Positions 24,396 through 33,335 of a DNA stretch of 64,000 bases are shown here, in pieces. Source of the stretch: Streptomyces sp. NBC_00414 (GTDB taxonomy: Bacteria > Actinomycetota > Actinomycetes > Streptomycetales > Streptomycetaceae); contig NZ_CP107935.1 of the NCBI RefSeq assembly GCF_036038375.1, positions 2,480,001 to 2,544,000 on the forward strand, read 5' to 3'. Every line of letters begins with the position of its first letter. Positions within the stretch are counted from its first letter, which is position 1. Under the pieces are notes generated by a model that worked only from the letters and a program-made list of their open reading frames with translations, was not told the origin of the DNA and made no database searches. Made by a program: the position numbers and the translations under genes.

Positions 24396-26468
24396 TTACG
24401 CCTCCCAAACGGCGGCGGCTGTCCGGTCGTCGGCGTACCCCTTGACCCGGACCGTGCTGTCCGCGAGGAACGCGGCGACCCCGGGCGGCTCGGCCCGCGA
24501 CCAGCGTGCGGTGAGGTGTTCGACCAGGCGCGGCTCGCCGCGCAGGGGTTCGGCGAGCCCGCCGCTGCACAGCAGGAGCGTGTCGCCCGGGCGGGCGACG
24601 GAGGCCCGGAAGCGGAAGGGGTCGCGGGGCGGCGGCTCGGGCGCCGGTTCGTACGGGCTCGGGGGTGTGGTGATGCCCAGGTCCATGGTGAGGCGATCGC
24701 CCTCGGGCGTCTCGTGGGGCAGCGATCCGAAGCCGACGACGGCCTCGCCCGCGGTGTCGGCGACGCGCGGTTCGATGTCCTGCCACTCGCCGTCCCGCAG
24801 CCGGAAAAGGCCGCCCGCGCCGACGCCGAAGAAGACGCGCGTACGGCACTCGGGGTCGGCGGGGAGCAGCAGGCAGCGCAGGCTCGCGGTGTACTCCTCC
24901 GGTTCGACGCCCCGCTCGACCGCGCCGGCCCGCAGCTTGCCGAGGCTGCGGTCGGTGAGGCGGTGCAGGCCCGACTTCAGGTCGCCGCGTCGGGCGGCCC
25001 TGATGTCCTCGGCCAGCCGTGCGTGGCTGCGGCCCACGGCCCGTCCGATCCAGTGGCATGCCTCGGCGGCGGCCCGGTGGGCGTCGGGGGTGGCGCGGGC
25101 GCCGGTCGCCATGGCCACCAGGACGAGCGCGCCGTCACCTGTGCCGAAGCGGGCGGTGAGCAGGGAGTCCCTGCGCGGTTCGCCGCGGAACCGGGCCGAG
25201 TCCCCTCGCACCGACACGGCTCGCAGGGTGTACGTGCCGTACGAGGCCCCGTCCAGCACGGTGTCGGCCACGAGGTCGTCGAGGTCGTCCGGGTCGGCGG
25301 GCGGCAGCGCGGTGGGCTCGGGGTCGTAGGTCGGCGGGCCGGAGCCCACGTGGTCGAGCGGGGTGGGGGTGTCGGGCACCTGGAGGACGGGCTGGTCGGA
25401 CGCGGCCGGGGTGCCCGTGGGGACGTCGAGGAGGGTGGCGTGGCGGGGGTTCGCCGGGGATTCGGCGGCCTCTTCGGCCGCGGGCGCCTCGGCCTCGGCC
25501 CCGTCCGCGGGCCGGTGGCCGGTGGCGGGCTCGCGACGGGCGGTGTCCCCGACGGACGGGGTGCCCACGGTGGGCGGGGGGCCGATCGTGGGCGGGCCGC
25601 CTGGCGGTTGGGGCCACTCGGACGGCCGACCTGACGGGCGGTCCGACGGCTGGTTCGAGGGCTGGTCCGACGGCTGGTCCGACGGTGGGCGTGAGGTCGG
25701 GGCCGGCGAACCCGGTACTTCGGTGGACATGGCCGTGGGCGGTGGTGTGCGGTAGGCCGTCGGGCCCTGTCCCTGCTGGAAGGTGGTCGGGCCCGGGGGG
25801 TCCTCGGGCGGGGCTTCCCAGGGGGCCCGTTGCCGCCGTAGTCCGCTGCGCCACAGGGGGTCCGACTGGGGGTCCGACCGGGCGTCCGGCTCCGGCCGCT
25901 CGTCGGGGCGGGGCTCGCCTCGGGCGGGGCCGGGGTTGTCGGTGACCGGGCCGCCCGTCCCCGGGCCGCCCGTCCCCGCGCCGCGTGGGTCGGTCGTCCA
26001 CGGGCCGTGGGGCGCCCACGGTGCTGCGGCCGCCGGGCCGCTCGGGGGCCACCAGGGTGGGGGCATCTTCTCCGCGGAGCCGTCATCGGTGGGCGTCCCC
26101 GCGGGTCGTGCGTCGGGGGCGGGCCGTGAGGGCCGGCCGCGCAGTTCCCCGCGCCCCTCACGGGGCTCGAAGGGTGGGCCGGTGCGTGGCGCTTCGCCGT
26201 GCGCCTCACGGGGCTCGGGTGCGGGTGCGGGGCGTTGTGGCGGGATGCTCCGGCCCGTGGCGGGCGGTGTCGGGGGCTCGGTGGGGCGTTCCGCGGGGTC
26301 GGCCGCGGGCGGGTCCGTGGGGGTTCCCAGAGTGTCCGTCGCCGAGGCGAAGCGGTCGTCGAGGGAGTCCGACGCGGGCGCGGGCCCGGTGTCCCCCGTG
26401 GAGTCGTCGTACAGCTGCCCCCACCAGTCGTCCTGCTGACCGGTCGGCCTCTCCCCCTGCTGGCTCAT
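24396..26468 (-). CDS. PP2C-like phosphatase domain protein with a long proline-rich N-terminus
   Basis: A 690-residue protein. Residues 1-430 are disordered and rich in Pro, Gly, Arg and Thr, with a tandem SDQPS-type unit (about residues 260-285). Residues 440-690 resemble a PP2C Ser/Thr phosphatase: a GTGDGALVLVAMATGA strand region, helix AEACHWIGRAVGRS, a FGVGAGGLFRLRDGEW segment, PGDTLLLCSGGLAEPL (the SDG-like position is SGG) and the C-terminal GYADDRTAAAVW. The early metal-binding Asp motifs (RxxNED, DGxGG) are not evident, so catalytic activity is doubtful. The ATG is preceded by an open frame that reaches into the non-coding gap, which I leave out. Confidence 0.75.
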   Translation of the reverse strand: MSQQGERPTGQQDDWWGQLYDDSTGDTGPAPASDSLDDRFASATDTLGTPTDPPAADPAERPTEPPTPPATGRSIPPQRPAPAPEPREAHGEAPRTGPPFEPREGRGELRGRPSRPAPDARPAGTPTDDGSAEKMPPPWWPPSGPAAAAPWAPHGPWTTDPRGAGTGGPGTGGPVTDNPGPARGEPRPDERPEPDARSDPQSDPLWRSGLRRQRAPWEAPPEDPPGPTTFQQGQGPTAYRTPPPTAMSTEVPGSPAPTSRPPSDQPSDQPSNQPSDRPSGRPSEWPQPPGGPPTIGPPPTVGTPSVGDTARREPATGHRPADGAEAEAPAAEEAAESPANPRHATLLDVPTGTPAASDQPVLQVPDTPTPLDHVGSGPPTYDPEPTALPPADPDDLDDLVADTVLDGASYGTYTLRAVSVRGDSARFRGEPRRDSLLTARFGTGDGALVLVAMATGARATPDAHRAAAEACHWIGRAVGRSHARLAEDIRAARRGDLKSGLHRLTDRSLGKLRAGAVERGVEPEEYTASLRCLLLPADPECRTRVFFGVGAGGLFRLRDGEWQDIEPRVADTAGEAVVGFGSLPHETPEGDRLTMDLGITTPPSPYEPAPEPPPRDPFRFRASVARPGDTLLLCSGGLAEPLRGEPRLVEHLTARWSRAEPPGVAAFLADSTVRVKGYADDRTAAAVWEA
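26135..26157. repeat. Dispersed palindromic repeat inside the PP2C gene
   Basis: GGCCGCGCAGTTCCCCGCGC plus CCC, the same element found between genes at 5.9 and 47.8 kb, lies inside the disordered part of the phosphatase gene and is translated on the minus strand as GRGELRGRP. It adds to the low-complexity leader rather than breaking the frame. Confidence 0.8.
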
Positions 26469-26917
26469 GCCCGTAATTGTCCACCGCTGAGGCCGGATGA
26501 AAACGGTGCATCGGTAAAAACCAGCGATACGGGACCGCCGGGCAGTCCCACCCCCCACGGGAGAACCACCCGGCGGCGCCGGTGTGACCGGGCTCCGGCA
26601 CGCAGCCGGCACCCGCGTCACAATCTGGGCGGCCGGGCCCCTCGCGGAACCGGCCGGTCCGGCCCCGAGTGTGACCTGCTTCCCCGGGGCCGGGCTGTGT
26701 TCACGGGTCGGGTTCCACCTGCCGTCCCGTTCATCCGCCGGGGCCCCGTTCTCCCGGTCATCGGCCGGTCCTCACCGGTCCGTGGCGGGGCGGCGCCCCG
26801 CACCGTCCTGGCGCCACCTTGGCAGAGACCCGCACGGTACGGCGATGATGTGCCGAGGCGGTTTTACGCCGTGGCCGTTTTCCGCCACGGCCGGTGTTCG
26901 GGGAGGGGCGTCGCCGC
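26469..26917. promoter_or_regulatory. Divergent intergenic region without genes
   Basis: The 449 bases between the phosphatase and regulator genes contain no supported gene. A relatively AT-rich patch (GATGAAAACGGTGCATCGGT near 26495) is probably the phosphatase promoter. A second patch near 26860 (GGTTTTACGCCGTGGCCGTTTT) may be the regulator's promoter. Confidence 0.4.
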
Positions 26918-27943
26918 ATGCTGGGAGCGACAGGTCTGGCAGCACTGGGGCTGGACGACACACACGAGTCGGCGTACCGGGCACTGGTGTCCGTGGGCGC
27001 CGCCGACGTGCCCGATCTCGCGCGACGGCTCACGCTCGGCGAGCACGACACCGAGCGCGCGCTGCGCAGGCTGGAGCGGCACGGGCTCGCGGCCCAGTCG
27101 TCGGCGCGGTCCGGCCGCTGGGTCGCCGCGCCGCCCGGTGTGGCGCTCGGCGCGCTGCTCACCCAGCGGCGCCACGAGCTGGACCAGGCGGAGCTGACGG
27201 CCGCGCTGCTCGCCGAGGAGTACCGCGCGCAGGCCACCGAGCCCGCCGCGGTCGACCTGGTGGAGGTGGTGACCGGTGCCGCCGCGGTCGCGCAGCGCTT
27301 CCTGCAGCTCCAGCTCGGTGCGAGCGACGAGGTGTGCGCCCTGGTCACCGGCAACCCCGTCGTGGTGTCCGGGACGGACAACGACGCGGAGGAGCAGGCC
27401 GCCGGCCGCGGTGTCCGCTACCGCGTGGTCGTCGAGCGGTCGGTCCTGCACCTGCCGGGCGGCATCGCCGAACTGTCCGCGGCACTCGGCCGGAACGAGC
27501 GGGTGCGGGTCGTGGACGCGGTGCCGACGAAACTGGTGATCGTCGACCGTGCCCTCGCCATGGTGCCGCTGACCTCGCAGTCCCTGGAGCCCGCCGCGCT
27601 CGTCGTGCACGCCAGCGGGCTGCTCGAATCGCTGTCGGGCCTGTTCGAGTCGGTGTGGCGCGACGCCCTGCCGCTGCGGCTCGGCGCGCCCGGAACGCCC
27701 GACGGGCCCGGCGCCGTCGTCGAGGAGGAGCGGGACGGGCCCGACGGCACCGACCTCGAAATCCTCTCCCTGCTCCTCGCGGGACTGACCGACGCGAGCG
27801 TCGCCAAACAGCTCGACCTGGGGCTGCGGACCGTGCAGCGCCGGGTGAAGCGGCTGATGGAGCTGACGGGCGTGACGACCCGCCTCCAGCTCGGCTGGCA
27901 CACGTACGAGAAGGGCTGGGTGGCCCGGGGCCCACGGGACTGA
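26918..27943 (+). CDS. TrmB/LuxR-like transcriptional regulator
   Basis: A 341-residue regulator with two DNA-binding candidates. Residues 10-65 form a TrmB-like winged helix (ESAYRALVSVGAADVPDLARRLTLGEHDTERALRRLERHGL). The C-terminal 65 residues are a LuxR-type HTH (LEILSLLLAGLTDASVAKQLDLGLRTVQRRVKRLMELTGV). The centre has a phospholipase-D-like ligand segment found in this Streptomyces family. GGGGAGGGG lies 10 bases upstream of the ATG; a GTG eight codons earlier overlaps that ribosome site and is less likely. Its targets are not evident. Confidence 0.82.
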   Translation: MLGATGLAALGLDDTHESAYRALVSVGAADVPDLARRLTLGEHDTERALRRLERHGLAAQSSARSGRWVAAPPGVALGALLTQRRHELDQAELTAALLAEEYRAQATEPAAVDLVEVVTGAAAVAQRFLQLQLGASDEVCALVTGNPVVVSGTDNDAEEQAAGRGVRYRVVVERSVLHLPGGIAELSAALGRNERVRVVDAVPTKLVIVDRALAMVPLTSQSLEPAALVVHASGLLESLSGLFESVWRDALPLRLGAPGTPDGPGAVVEEERDGPDGTDLEILSLLLAGLTDASVAKQLDLGLRTVQRRVKRLMELTGVTTRLQLGWHTYEKGWVARGPRD

Positions 27944-27998
27944 CCGGGGCCCGCTGTTCTGACCTGCGGGTTCACCAGTACTGGGGCACCCTGGGCAG

Positions 27999-28481
27999 AT
28001 GGGAGCGTGGGAACTCCTGCTGGTCGGTGTGGTGATACTGCTCGGCCTGAGCGGGGTGCTGGTGCCCGGCGCGCCGGGGTCGTGGCTCGTGTGGGCCGCG
28101 GTCCTGTGGTGGGCGTTCGAGGTTCCCCGGGCGCTGTCCTGGGGGGTGCTCGTGGGCGCCACGGCCGTTCTCCTCGTCGCCCAGGTGGTCCGCTGGCGGT
28201 TGCCGCCGCGCAGGCTGCGGTCGAGCGGCGCCACCCCCCGAATGGCGGTGTACGCGGGCGTCGGGGCGCTGCTCGGCTTCTTCGTCGTGCCGGTGCTCGG
28301 TGCGATACCCGGCTATCTCGGCGGCGCCTACCTCTCCGAACGGCTGCGGCTCGGCGGCCACGGGGACGCGATGGCCTCGGTGCGCAGGGTGATGCGCCGG
28401 GGCGGGACGAGCGTGCTGGTGGAGCTGTTCGCCTGTCTGCTGATCGCGGGGGCCTGGCTGGGGGCCGTGATCTGGGGCTGA
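27999..28481 (+). CDS. DUF456 family membrane protein
   Basis: A 160-residue protein with four strongly hydrophobic segments (residues 5-25, 28-46, 48-68, 82-108 and a C-terminal one near 140-158) and the Gly-rich pattern typical of DUF456 (LSGVLVPGAPGSWLVWAA, GAIPGYLGGAYLSERLR). The function of the family is unknown. It lies 55 bases after the regulator gene on the same strand and may be co-transcribed. The ribosome site is weak. Confidence 0.8.
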   Translation: MGAWELLLVGVVILLGLSGVLVPGAPGSWLVWAAVLWWAFEVPRALSWGVLVGATAVLLVAQVVRWRLPPRRLRSSGATPRMAVYAGVGALLGFFVVPVLGAIPGYLGGAYLSERLRLGGHGDAMASVRRVMRRGGTSVLVELFACLLIAGAWLGAVIWG

Positions 28482-28599
28482 CCCAACCCCAAGTGATACA
28501 TAGGATCTATCCCTCCTTATTGACGTCTTCGTACACCTTCTCTACGTTGCGTCACGAGATAGCTCCGATGAATCACCGCATAAGCTGCCGGGAGTCGCG

Positions 28600-29583
28600 A
28601 TGCCCAGCCCGTCCAGACGTAACGTGCTCGCCACCGGATCCGCCGTAGGCGGGGCGGCCTTCCTCACCGCGGGCCTGCCGGCGCAGGCGAGCGCGGCCGG
28701 CCTCGAAAGCGCTCCGATCGCCCGGACCGTCCCGACCGTCCCGACCTCCGCGATTTCCGACCCCTGGCGTACCGTCCTCGACGACGCCGACCTCGTCTGG
28801 CAGCGGATGCCGAAGACCTGGTACGAGGGTCCGTTCCTGGGCAACGGCTTCCTCGGTTCCGGCATCTACGCCGAGCCGGGCAGGGAGACCGAGGCCGTCC
28901 GCTTCAACGTGCAGCACTCCGAGGTGCAGGACCACCGCCCGCGGTTCGGGTCGCTCTTCGGGCTCGCTCGGCTGCCGATCGGCCACTTCACCCTGGAGCC
29001 GGTGGGCGCGATCACCGGCCTGGACTTGCGGCTCGGGCTGCGGGACGCCGAACTGACCGGGACGCTCACCACGGACCGCGGCACCCTCGCGATCCGCGCG
29101 CTGGTGCACACCACCCGCTCGGTCCTGGCCGTCGAGGTGACACCGAGCAGGGGCGAGCGCGACTTCCGGTGGGTGTTCCGTCCGGCGGAGGCGATCAGCC
29201 CGCGCGCCGCGTTCAAGCCACTGCCGGAGGGGTACACCGGGAATCCGCCCGCCGGGATCGAGGAGCACGACGGCGTCTCCGCCGCCGTACAGCCGCTCCT
29301 GTCCGGCGGCCAGCACGTCACCGCATGGCGGGAGCGGACACATGGGTCCCGCCGGACCCTGTACGTCCATGTCACGCACTCGTATCCGAGGGCGACGGCA
29401 CGGGGGCGGGCCCTGGCGGCGGTCCGCAAGGCGGCCCGACTGCCGTACGACGGGCTGGCGGTGACGCACCGCTCCTGGTGGCACGCCGCCCACGCCATAA
29501 CTCAGCTCAATTCACGGTCTGTTACCGGTAGAGGTCGGCGAGATCGATGCTGTCGGCCAGTGCCCGCATGCCCGCGTCGTTGA
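28600..29583 (+). pseudogene. Truncated exported glycoside hydrolase (GH95-like N-terminal part)
   Basis: The frame begins with a Tat signal (SRRNVLATGSAVGGAAFLTAGLPAQASA) and a beta-sandwich domain typical of GH95-type enzymes (LVWQRMPKTWYEGPFLGNGFLGSGIY, EVQDHRPRFGSLFGLARLPIGHF). In intact relatives the HRSWWH stretch near residue 295 leads into a large alpha/alpha-barrel catalytic domain. Here the similarity stops at about 29490, the next residues (ITQLNSRSVTG) are unrelated and less GC-rich, and the frame runs into the end of the convergent SGNH gene. All catalytic residues are therefore missing. GGGAG 5 bases before the ATG suggests it may still be translated. The family call is from motif recall and moderately sure. 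Confidence 0.7.
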
Positions 29584-30781
29584 AGTGGAGATGGTCGCCG
29601 GGATCGTAGGCGGCGCGCATACGGTCAGGCCGGGACGGGTCGCGGACGACGGCGTCGAAGTCGGCGACCGCGTCGAACAGCCCGCCGGTGCGGATGAGTT
29701 GGTTGACCGACCTGCGTACGCGTTCGCGGGCAGCCGTGTGGCTGCCGTGGCCACCGAACGGGGTGAGCGTTGCCCCGACGACCCGGATCCCGCGGGCGTG
29801 GGCGCGCCGGACGATCTCGCGGTACGCGGCGCCGAGGGCGGCCGGGTCGGTCTGGTTCGGCGCGCTCTTGATGTCGTTGACGCCCTCCATCACGATCAGG
29901 GTGCGCACCCCCGTGCGGGAGAGCACATCGGCGTCGAACCGGGCCAGCGCGCTGGGCCCGCGGCCTTCGAGCAGCAGCCGGTTGCCGGCGACGCCCGCGT
30001 TCAGCACGCCCTGCCGCCGGTCGGCCGGCAGGGCGCGGAGCCGTTCGGCGAGCCGGTCGGGCCACCGGCGGTTGGCGCTCGGTGTCGAGCCGGAGCCGTC
30101 GGTGAGGGAGTCGCCGAGCGCGACCACGCTCCCCGGGGCCTGCGGGCGGCGGACGTCGACGCCGGTCACGTAGTACCAGGACCGGGTCGTCGCCTTGTAG
30201 GCCGCGCCGCTCACGTCGGCGACGCGATTGCCTTCCAGGGCGAGGAAGTTGGTCTGCAGCGCGTCGCGGTGGTAGGTCGCGGGGCCCGAGTCTCCGGGCG
30301 TGTGGAGGGTGACGAGGAGGTTGGCGGCGGCGGGGACGTGCAGGGTGAGGGGGTCGCTGACGACGTCCTTGCCGGCCGGCACGGTGACCTTCTTCCGGCC
30401 GCCGAAGGTGAGCGTGCGCATCGTGCCGGAGAGGGCGTCCGGGCTCTTGGGCGCGTTCGGCCGCTGCCTGGCGAGGGTGGCCGCGCCGAGCACGAGCGGC
30501 AGGGTGCCGAGCCGGTTGGACACCCGTACGCGGACGGCCGTACCGCCGACGCTCGTGCGGACGACGTTACGGATCGAGGCGCCGGGGAGCGGGGCCGCGG
30601 TGCCGGAGGCGGCGGCTTCCCAGGTGCCCGTCCAGTGCTCGGGGGCGGCCCGCGCGCCCGTGCGGTCGGGGGCGGCCCGGGGCCCTCCGTGGGCCACGGC
30701 CGTGCCCGCCAGGGTGAGCGCCAGCGCGCCGGCCAGGGCGGCCAGGGCCCGGCCGGCAGCTCTTCGTCGGACCTCGACCAT
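29522..30781 (-). CDS. Secreted SGNH/GDSL hydrolase
   Basis: A 419-residue exported esterase or lipase-type enzyme. After a signal peptide (LAALAGALALTLAGTAVAHG) comes an N-terminal beta-rich domain of about 150 residues (EHWTGTWEAAASGTA is typical), then the SGNH domain with the nucleophile in ALGDSLTDGSGS, the block III Asn in MEGVNDI, and Asp/His in YDPGDHLHFNDAG. It should act on extracellular esters such as acetylated polysaccharides. GGAAGG lies 9 bases before the ATG. It is convergent with the truncated glycoside hydrolase, whose 3' end overlaps it. Confidence 0.9.
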   Translation of the reverse strand: MVEVRRRAAGRALAALAGALALTLAGTAVAHGGPRAAPDRTGARAAPEHWTGTWEAAASGTAAPLPGASIRNVVRTSVGGTAVRVRVSNRLGTLPLVLGAATLARQRPNAPKSPDALSGTMRTLTFGGRKKVTVPAGKDVVSDPLTLHVPAAANLLVTLHTPGDSGPATYHRDALQTNFLALEGNRVADVSGAAYKATTRSWYYVTGVDVRRPQAPGSVVALGDSLTDGSGSTPSANRRWPDRLAERLRALPADRRQGVLNAGVAGNRLLLEGRGPSALARFDADVLSRTGVRTLIVMEGVNDIKSAPNQTDPAALGAAYREIVRRAHARGIRVVGATLTPFGGHGSHTAARERVRRSVNQLIRTGGLFDAVADFDAVVRDPSRPDRMRAAYDPGDHLHFNDAGMRALADSIDLADLYR

Positions 30782-30926
30782 GCGTTCGTGCCTTCCGCCG
30801 ATGCAGCCTGAGTCAAACCCGGACGGACCCCGGATGGAGCCCGGATGGAGCCCGCGGGGGAAAGGTCCTGGGGCCCGGAGTCAGGATCCGGTGCGGAGGG
30901 CGGGAAAACCGTGTTTGGCTGCTGAC

Positions 30927-31295
30927 ATGACCGCATTCAGTGAAGCCGAACGGGCGTACCTAAAGTCCCAGCGGCTGGGCCGCCTCGCCACTGTCGACCA
31001 GCACGGCCAGCCGCAGGCGAACCCCGTCGGCTTCTTTCCGCAGGACGACGGGACGATCCTCATCGGCGGCTATGCCATGGGAACCACCAAGAAGTGGCGC
31101 AATCTGCAGAAGAACCCGAAGGTCGCCCTGGTGATCGACGACATCGTCAGCGTCCGGCCCTGGAAGGTGCGCGGGGTGGACATCCGTGGGGATGCCGAAC
31201 TCCTGACCGGGCCGCACGAGTTGGGTCCGCACTTCAGCGAGGAGCTGATCCGCATCCGTCCCCGGCGGATCCACAGCTGGGGTCTGGAGGACTGA
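30927..31295 (+). CDS. PPOX-class F420-dependent oxidoreductase
   Basis: A 122-residue flavin/deazaflavin-binding split-barrel protein (pyridoxamine 5'-phosphate oxidase-like). AYLKSQRLGRLATVDQHGQPQANPVGFF is the usual first strand pair, and GYAMGTTKKWRNLQKNPKVALVIDD carries the cofactor-phosphate-binding Lys/Arg region. In actinobacteria this size class generally uses F420. The substrate is unknown. It is monocistronic, ending at a strong bidirectional terminator shared with ogt. Confidence 0.85.
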   Translation: MTAFSEAERAYLKSQRLGRLATVDQHGQPQANPVGFFPQDDGTILIGGYAMGTTKKWRNLQKNPKVALVIDDIVSVRPWKVRGVDIRGDAELLTGPHELGPHFSEELIRIRPRRIHSWGLED

Positions 31296-31302
31296 CCGAG
31301 GG

Positions 31303-31330
31303 GGACGGCCGGGCCGTCGCCCGGCCGTCC
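31303..31330. terminator. Bidirectional terminator between convergent genes
   Basis: GGACGGCCGGGC and its exact complement form a 12-bp stem with a CGTC loop, right between the F420-type gene and ogt. Confidence 0.85.
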
Positions 31331-31331
31331 G

Positions 31332-31811
31332 TCAGCGGCCTTCGAGGGTGAGGAGCCGGACCTTGCGTTCCAGCCCGCCCGCGTACCCGGTGAGGGATCC
31401 GTCGGCGCCGATCACGCGGTGGCAGGGGCGGACGATCAGCAGCGGATTGGCGCCGATCGCTCCGCCGACGGCCCGTACGGCGACCCGCGAGGCACCGATC
31501 CGCGCGGCGATCTCCCCGTACGTGGTGGTCGTGCCGTAGGGGACGGAGTCGAGGGCGTCCCAGACCTTCTCCCGGAACTCGGTGCCGCTCGCCCGCAACT
31601 CCAGCCGGAACTCCTTGAGTTCACCGGCGAAGTAGGCGGCGAGCTGCCGTTCGGCCTCCTCGAACAGCTCCGGCGCGTGCCGCCAGCCGGGCCCGACCGT
31701 GCGGCCGCCCTTCTGGCCCGGCACGGACAGGGAGGTCAGCGCTCCGGACTCGTCCGCGGTGAGCAGGAGTTCACCGACGGGGCTGTCGAGGGTGGTGTAG
31801 TACGTGGTCAC
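31332..31811 (-). CDS. ogt: Methylated-DNA--protein-cysteine methyltransferase
   Basis: A 159-residue suicide repair protein that moves the methyl group from O6-methylguanine to its own cysteine. The active-site motif IVRPCHRVIG has the acceptor Cys130, and the recognition helix is TYGEIAARIGASRVAVRAVGGAIGANP. Its ATG overlaps the stop of the ada-alkA gene by four bases, so the two alkylation-repair proteins are made together. Confidence 0.93.
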   Translation of the reverse strand: MTTYYTTLDSPVGELLLTADESGALTSLSVPGQKGGRTVGPGWRHAPELFEEAERQLAAYFAGELKEFRLELRASGTEFREKVWDALDSVPYGTTTTYGEIAARIGASRVAVRAVGGAIGANPLLIVRPCHRVIGADGSLTGYAGGLERKVRLLTLEGR

Positions 31812-33214
31812 TTGTCTTCGCCTTCCGGCTGCTGGGCCTGCTGGGCCTGCTGGGCTGTTTCGAGGTGACGCAGGGCGTAGGAGCGCCAGGGCCGCCAGGT
31901 GTCGGGGACCCGCGCATCAGGCGGGCCCACATCGGGGTCGCCGAGCGCCCGGGTCCGCATGGCGGCCACGACGCGGGCGTCCAGGCCGGGCAGGGCGAGC
32001 AGCGCGGCCCGCGCCGCCTCCCGGTCGGCGCCCGGGTCGAGCCGCAGGCTGCCGTCCGCGAGGGCTCCGCAGAGGACTCCCAGGGTGCCGCCGGACTCCG
32101 CGAGCGAGGCGGGCTCGGGAAAGACGTGCGTGAGCGTCCCGCAGGGCGAGTCCAGCGCCTTCCCGTACGCCCGCACGAGCCGCTCGGCCTCGTGGGGTCC
32201 GACGAGCGCGCGGACGGCCAGTTCCTCCGGGTCGGCGGCGCCGGGCGAGCGCAGGCCCGGCCTGGCCGCGACCAGCGGGGCCAGCCGCGGGTCGGCGCCG
32301 AGCCGCTCGTCGACCGCGTACGGGTCGGCGTCGAGGTCGAACAGGCGGCGCAGGCGCTGTACGGCGGTGGTGAGGTCCCGCAGGTCGGTGAGGTGCAGCC
32401 GGGCGTCGAGCCAGCCGCTGCTGTGGGCGGAGGCGTCCGACAGCCGCTCCCCGACGGCGACGACGCCCGTCCCGTACGGCAGCCGCAGGGTCCGCCGGTA
32501 GGTACGGGACCCGGGGGCGCCGCTCACCTCCTCGACGCCCGGGACGGCCTCGGCGCCCAGCAGGTCGAAGACGGCGGCGGCCTGGTACGGGCCGCGGTGG
32601 GCGAGGCGCAGCGGGATGCCCGCGGAGGGGGTGGCGGAGGGGCGTGTCCCGCCGCGGTTCGCGGCGGTGCGCAGCCCGGTCGGGGTGGACGCGTACACCG
32701 TGCGGATCGTGTCGTTGAACTGGCGCACGCTCGCGAACCCGGCCGCGAAGGCGATCTCGGTGACCGGCAGCCCCGTGGTCTGCAGGAGCACCCGTGCGGT
32801 GTGGGCCCGCTGGGCGCGTGCCAGGGCCACCGGGCCCGCGCCCAGTTCGGCGGTGAGCTGCCGTTGCACCTGGCGGGCGCTGTAGCCGAGCCGGCCGGCG
32901 AGCCCGGCGACGCCCTCGCGGTCGACGACCCCGTCGCCGATCATCCGCATGGCGCGTCCCACGACGTCGGCGCGTACGTTCCACTCGGCGGACCCCGGGG
33001 CGGCGTCCGGGCGGCATCTGCGGCAGGCCCGGAAGCCCGAGCCCTGTGCGGCGGCGGCCGTGGCGTAGTACCGCACGTTCTGCCGCTTCGGCGTCACCGC
33101 GGGGCAGCTCGGGCGGCAGTAGATCCCCGTCGTCTCCACGGCGAAGAAGAACGCCCCGTCGAACCGGGCGTCCCGGCTGCGTACGGCTCCGTATCCGGTC
33201 TCTTCGTCAATCAC
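31808..33214 (-). CDS. Ada-like regulator fused to AlkA-type 3-methyladenine glycosylase
   Basis: A 468-residue two-part repair protein. Residues 1-75 are the Ada zinc domain (TTGIYCRPSCPA with Cys33 and Cys37, then FRACRRCRP), which takes methyl groups from DNA phosphates. Residues 85-185 are an AraC-type HTH (LGYSARQVQRQL, AFAAGFASVRQFNDTIRTVY). Residues 195-450 are AlkA-like (LRLAHRGPYQ, then RLRRLFDLDADP). The helix-hairpin-helix region reads ALPGLDARVVAAMRTRALGDPDVGPPD: the usual Gly-x-Gly hairpin is degenerate, while a catalytic Asp candidate remains in PPD. The short QQAQQAQQ tail comes from repeats. It overlaps ogt in an operon. Confidence 0.9.
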   Translation of the reverse strand: MIDEETGYGAVRSRDARFDGAFFFAVETTGIYCRPSCPAVTPKRQNVRYYATAAAAQGSGFRACRRCRPDAAPGSAEWNVRADVVGRAMRMIGDGVVDREGVAGLAGRLGYSARQVQRQLTAELGAGPVALARAQRAHTARVLLQTTGLPVTEIAFAAGFASVRQFNDTIRTVYASTPTGLRTAANRGGTRPSATPSAGIPLRLAHRGPYQAAAVFDLLGAEAVPGVEEVSGAPGSRTYRRTLRLPYGTGVVAVGERLSDASAHSSGWLDARLHLTDLRDLTTAVQRLRRLFDLDADPYAVDERLGADPRLAPLVAARPGLRSPGAADPEELAVRALVGPHEAERLVRAYGKALDSPCGTLTHVFPEPASLAESGGTLGVLCGALADGSLRLDPGADREAARAALLALPGLDARVVAAMRTRALGDPDVGPPDARVPDTWRPWRSYALRHLETAQQAQQAQQPEGEDK

Positions 33215-33295
33215 CCCTCCAGTCTGCGCCGCCGGTGACCTGCGGGCTGGCGGATTTCGGACGCGACGCTGCCGACGGCTCGCGCGGCCGGGTGG

Positions 33296-33319
33296 GGGCG
33301 GGACCGGCCGGTCCCGCCC
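33296..33319 (-). terminator. Palindromic terminator downstream of rsgA
   Basis: GGGCGGGACCGG is followed directly by its exact complement, giving a 12-bp arm palindrome 17 bases past the rsgA stop on the minus strand. Bases at the centre would form the loop. Confidence 0.7.
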
Positions 33320-33335
33320 TCACTCGGTCAAGGAC

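Noticed and set aside
26469..26621. Extension of the PP2C gene upstream of the ATG at 26468
   Set aside because: The added codons have no similarity and the region has the lower GC expected of a promoter.
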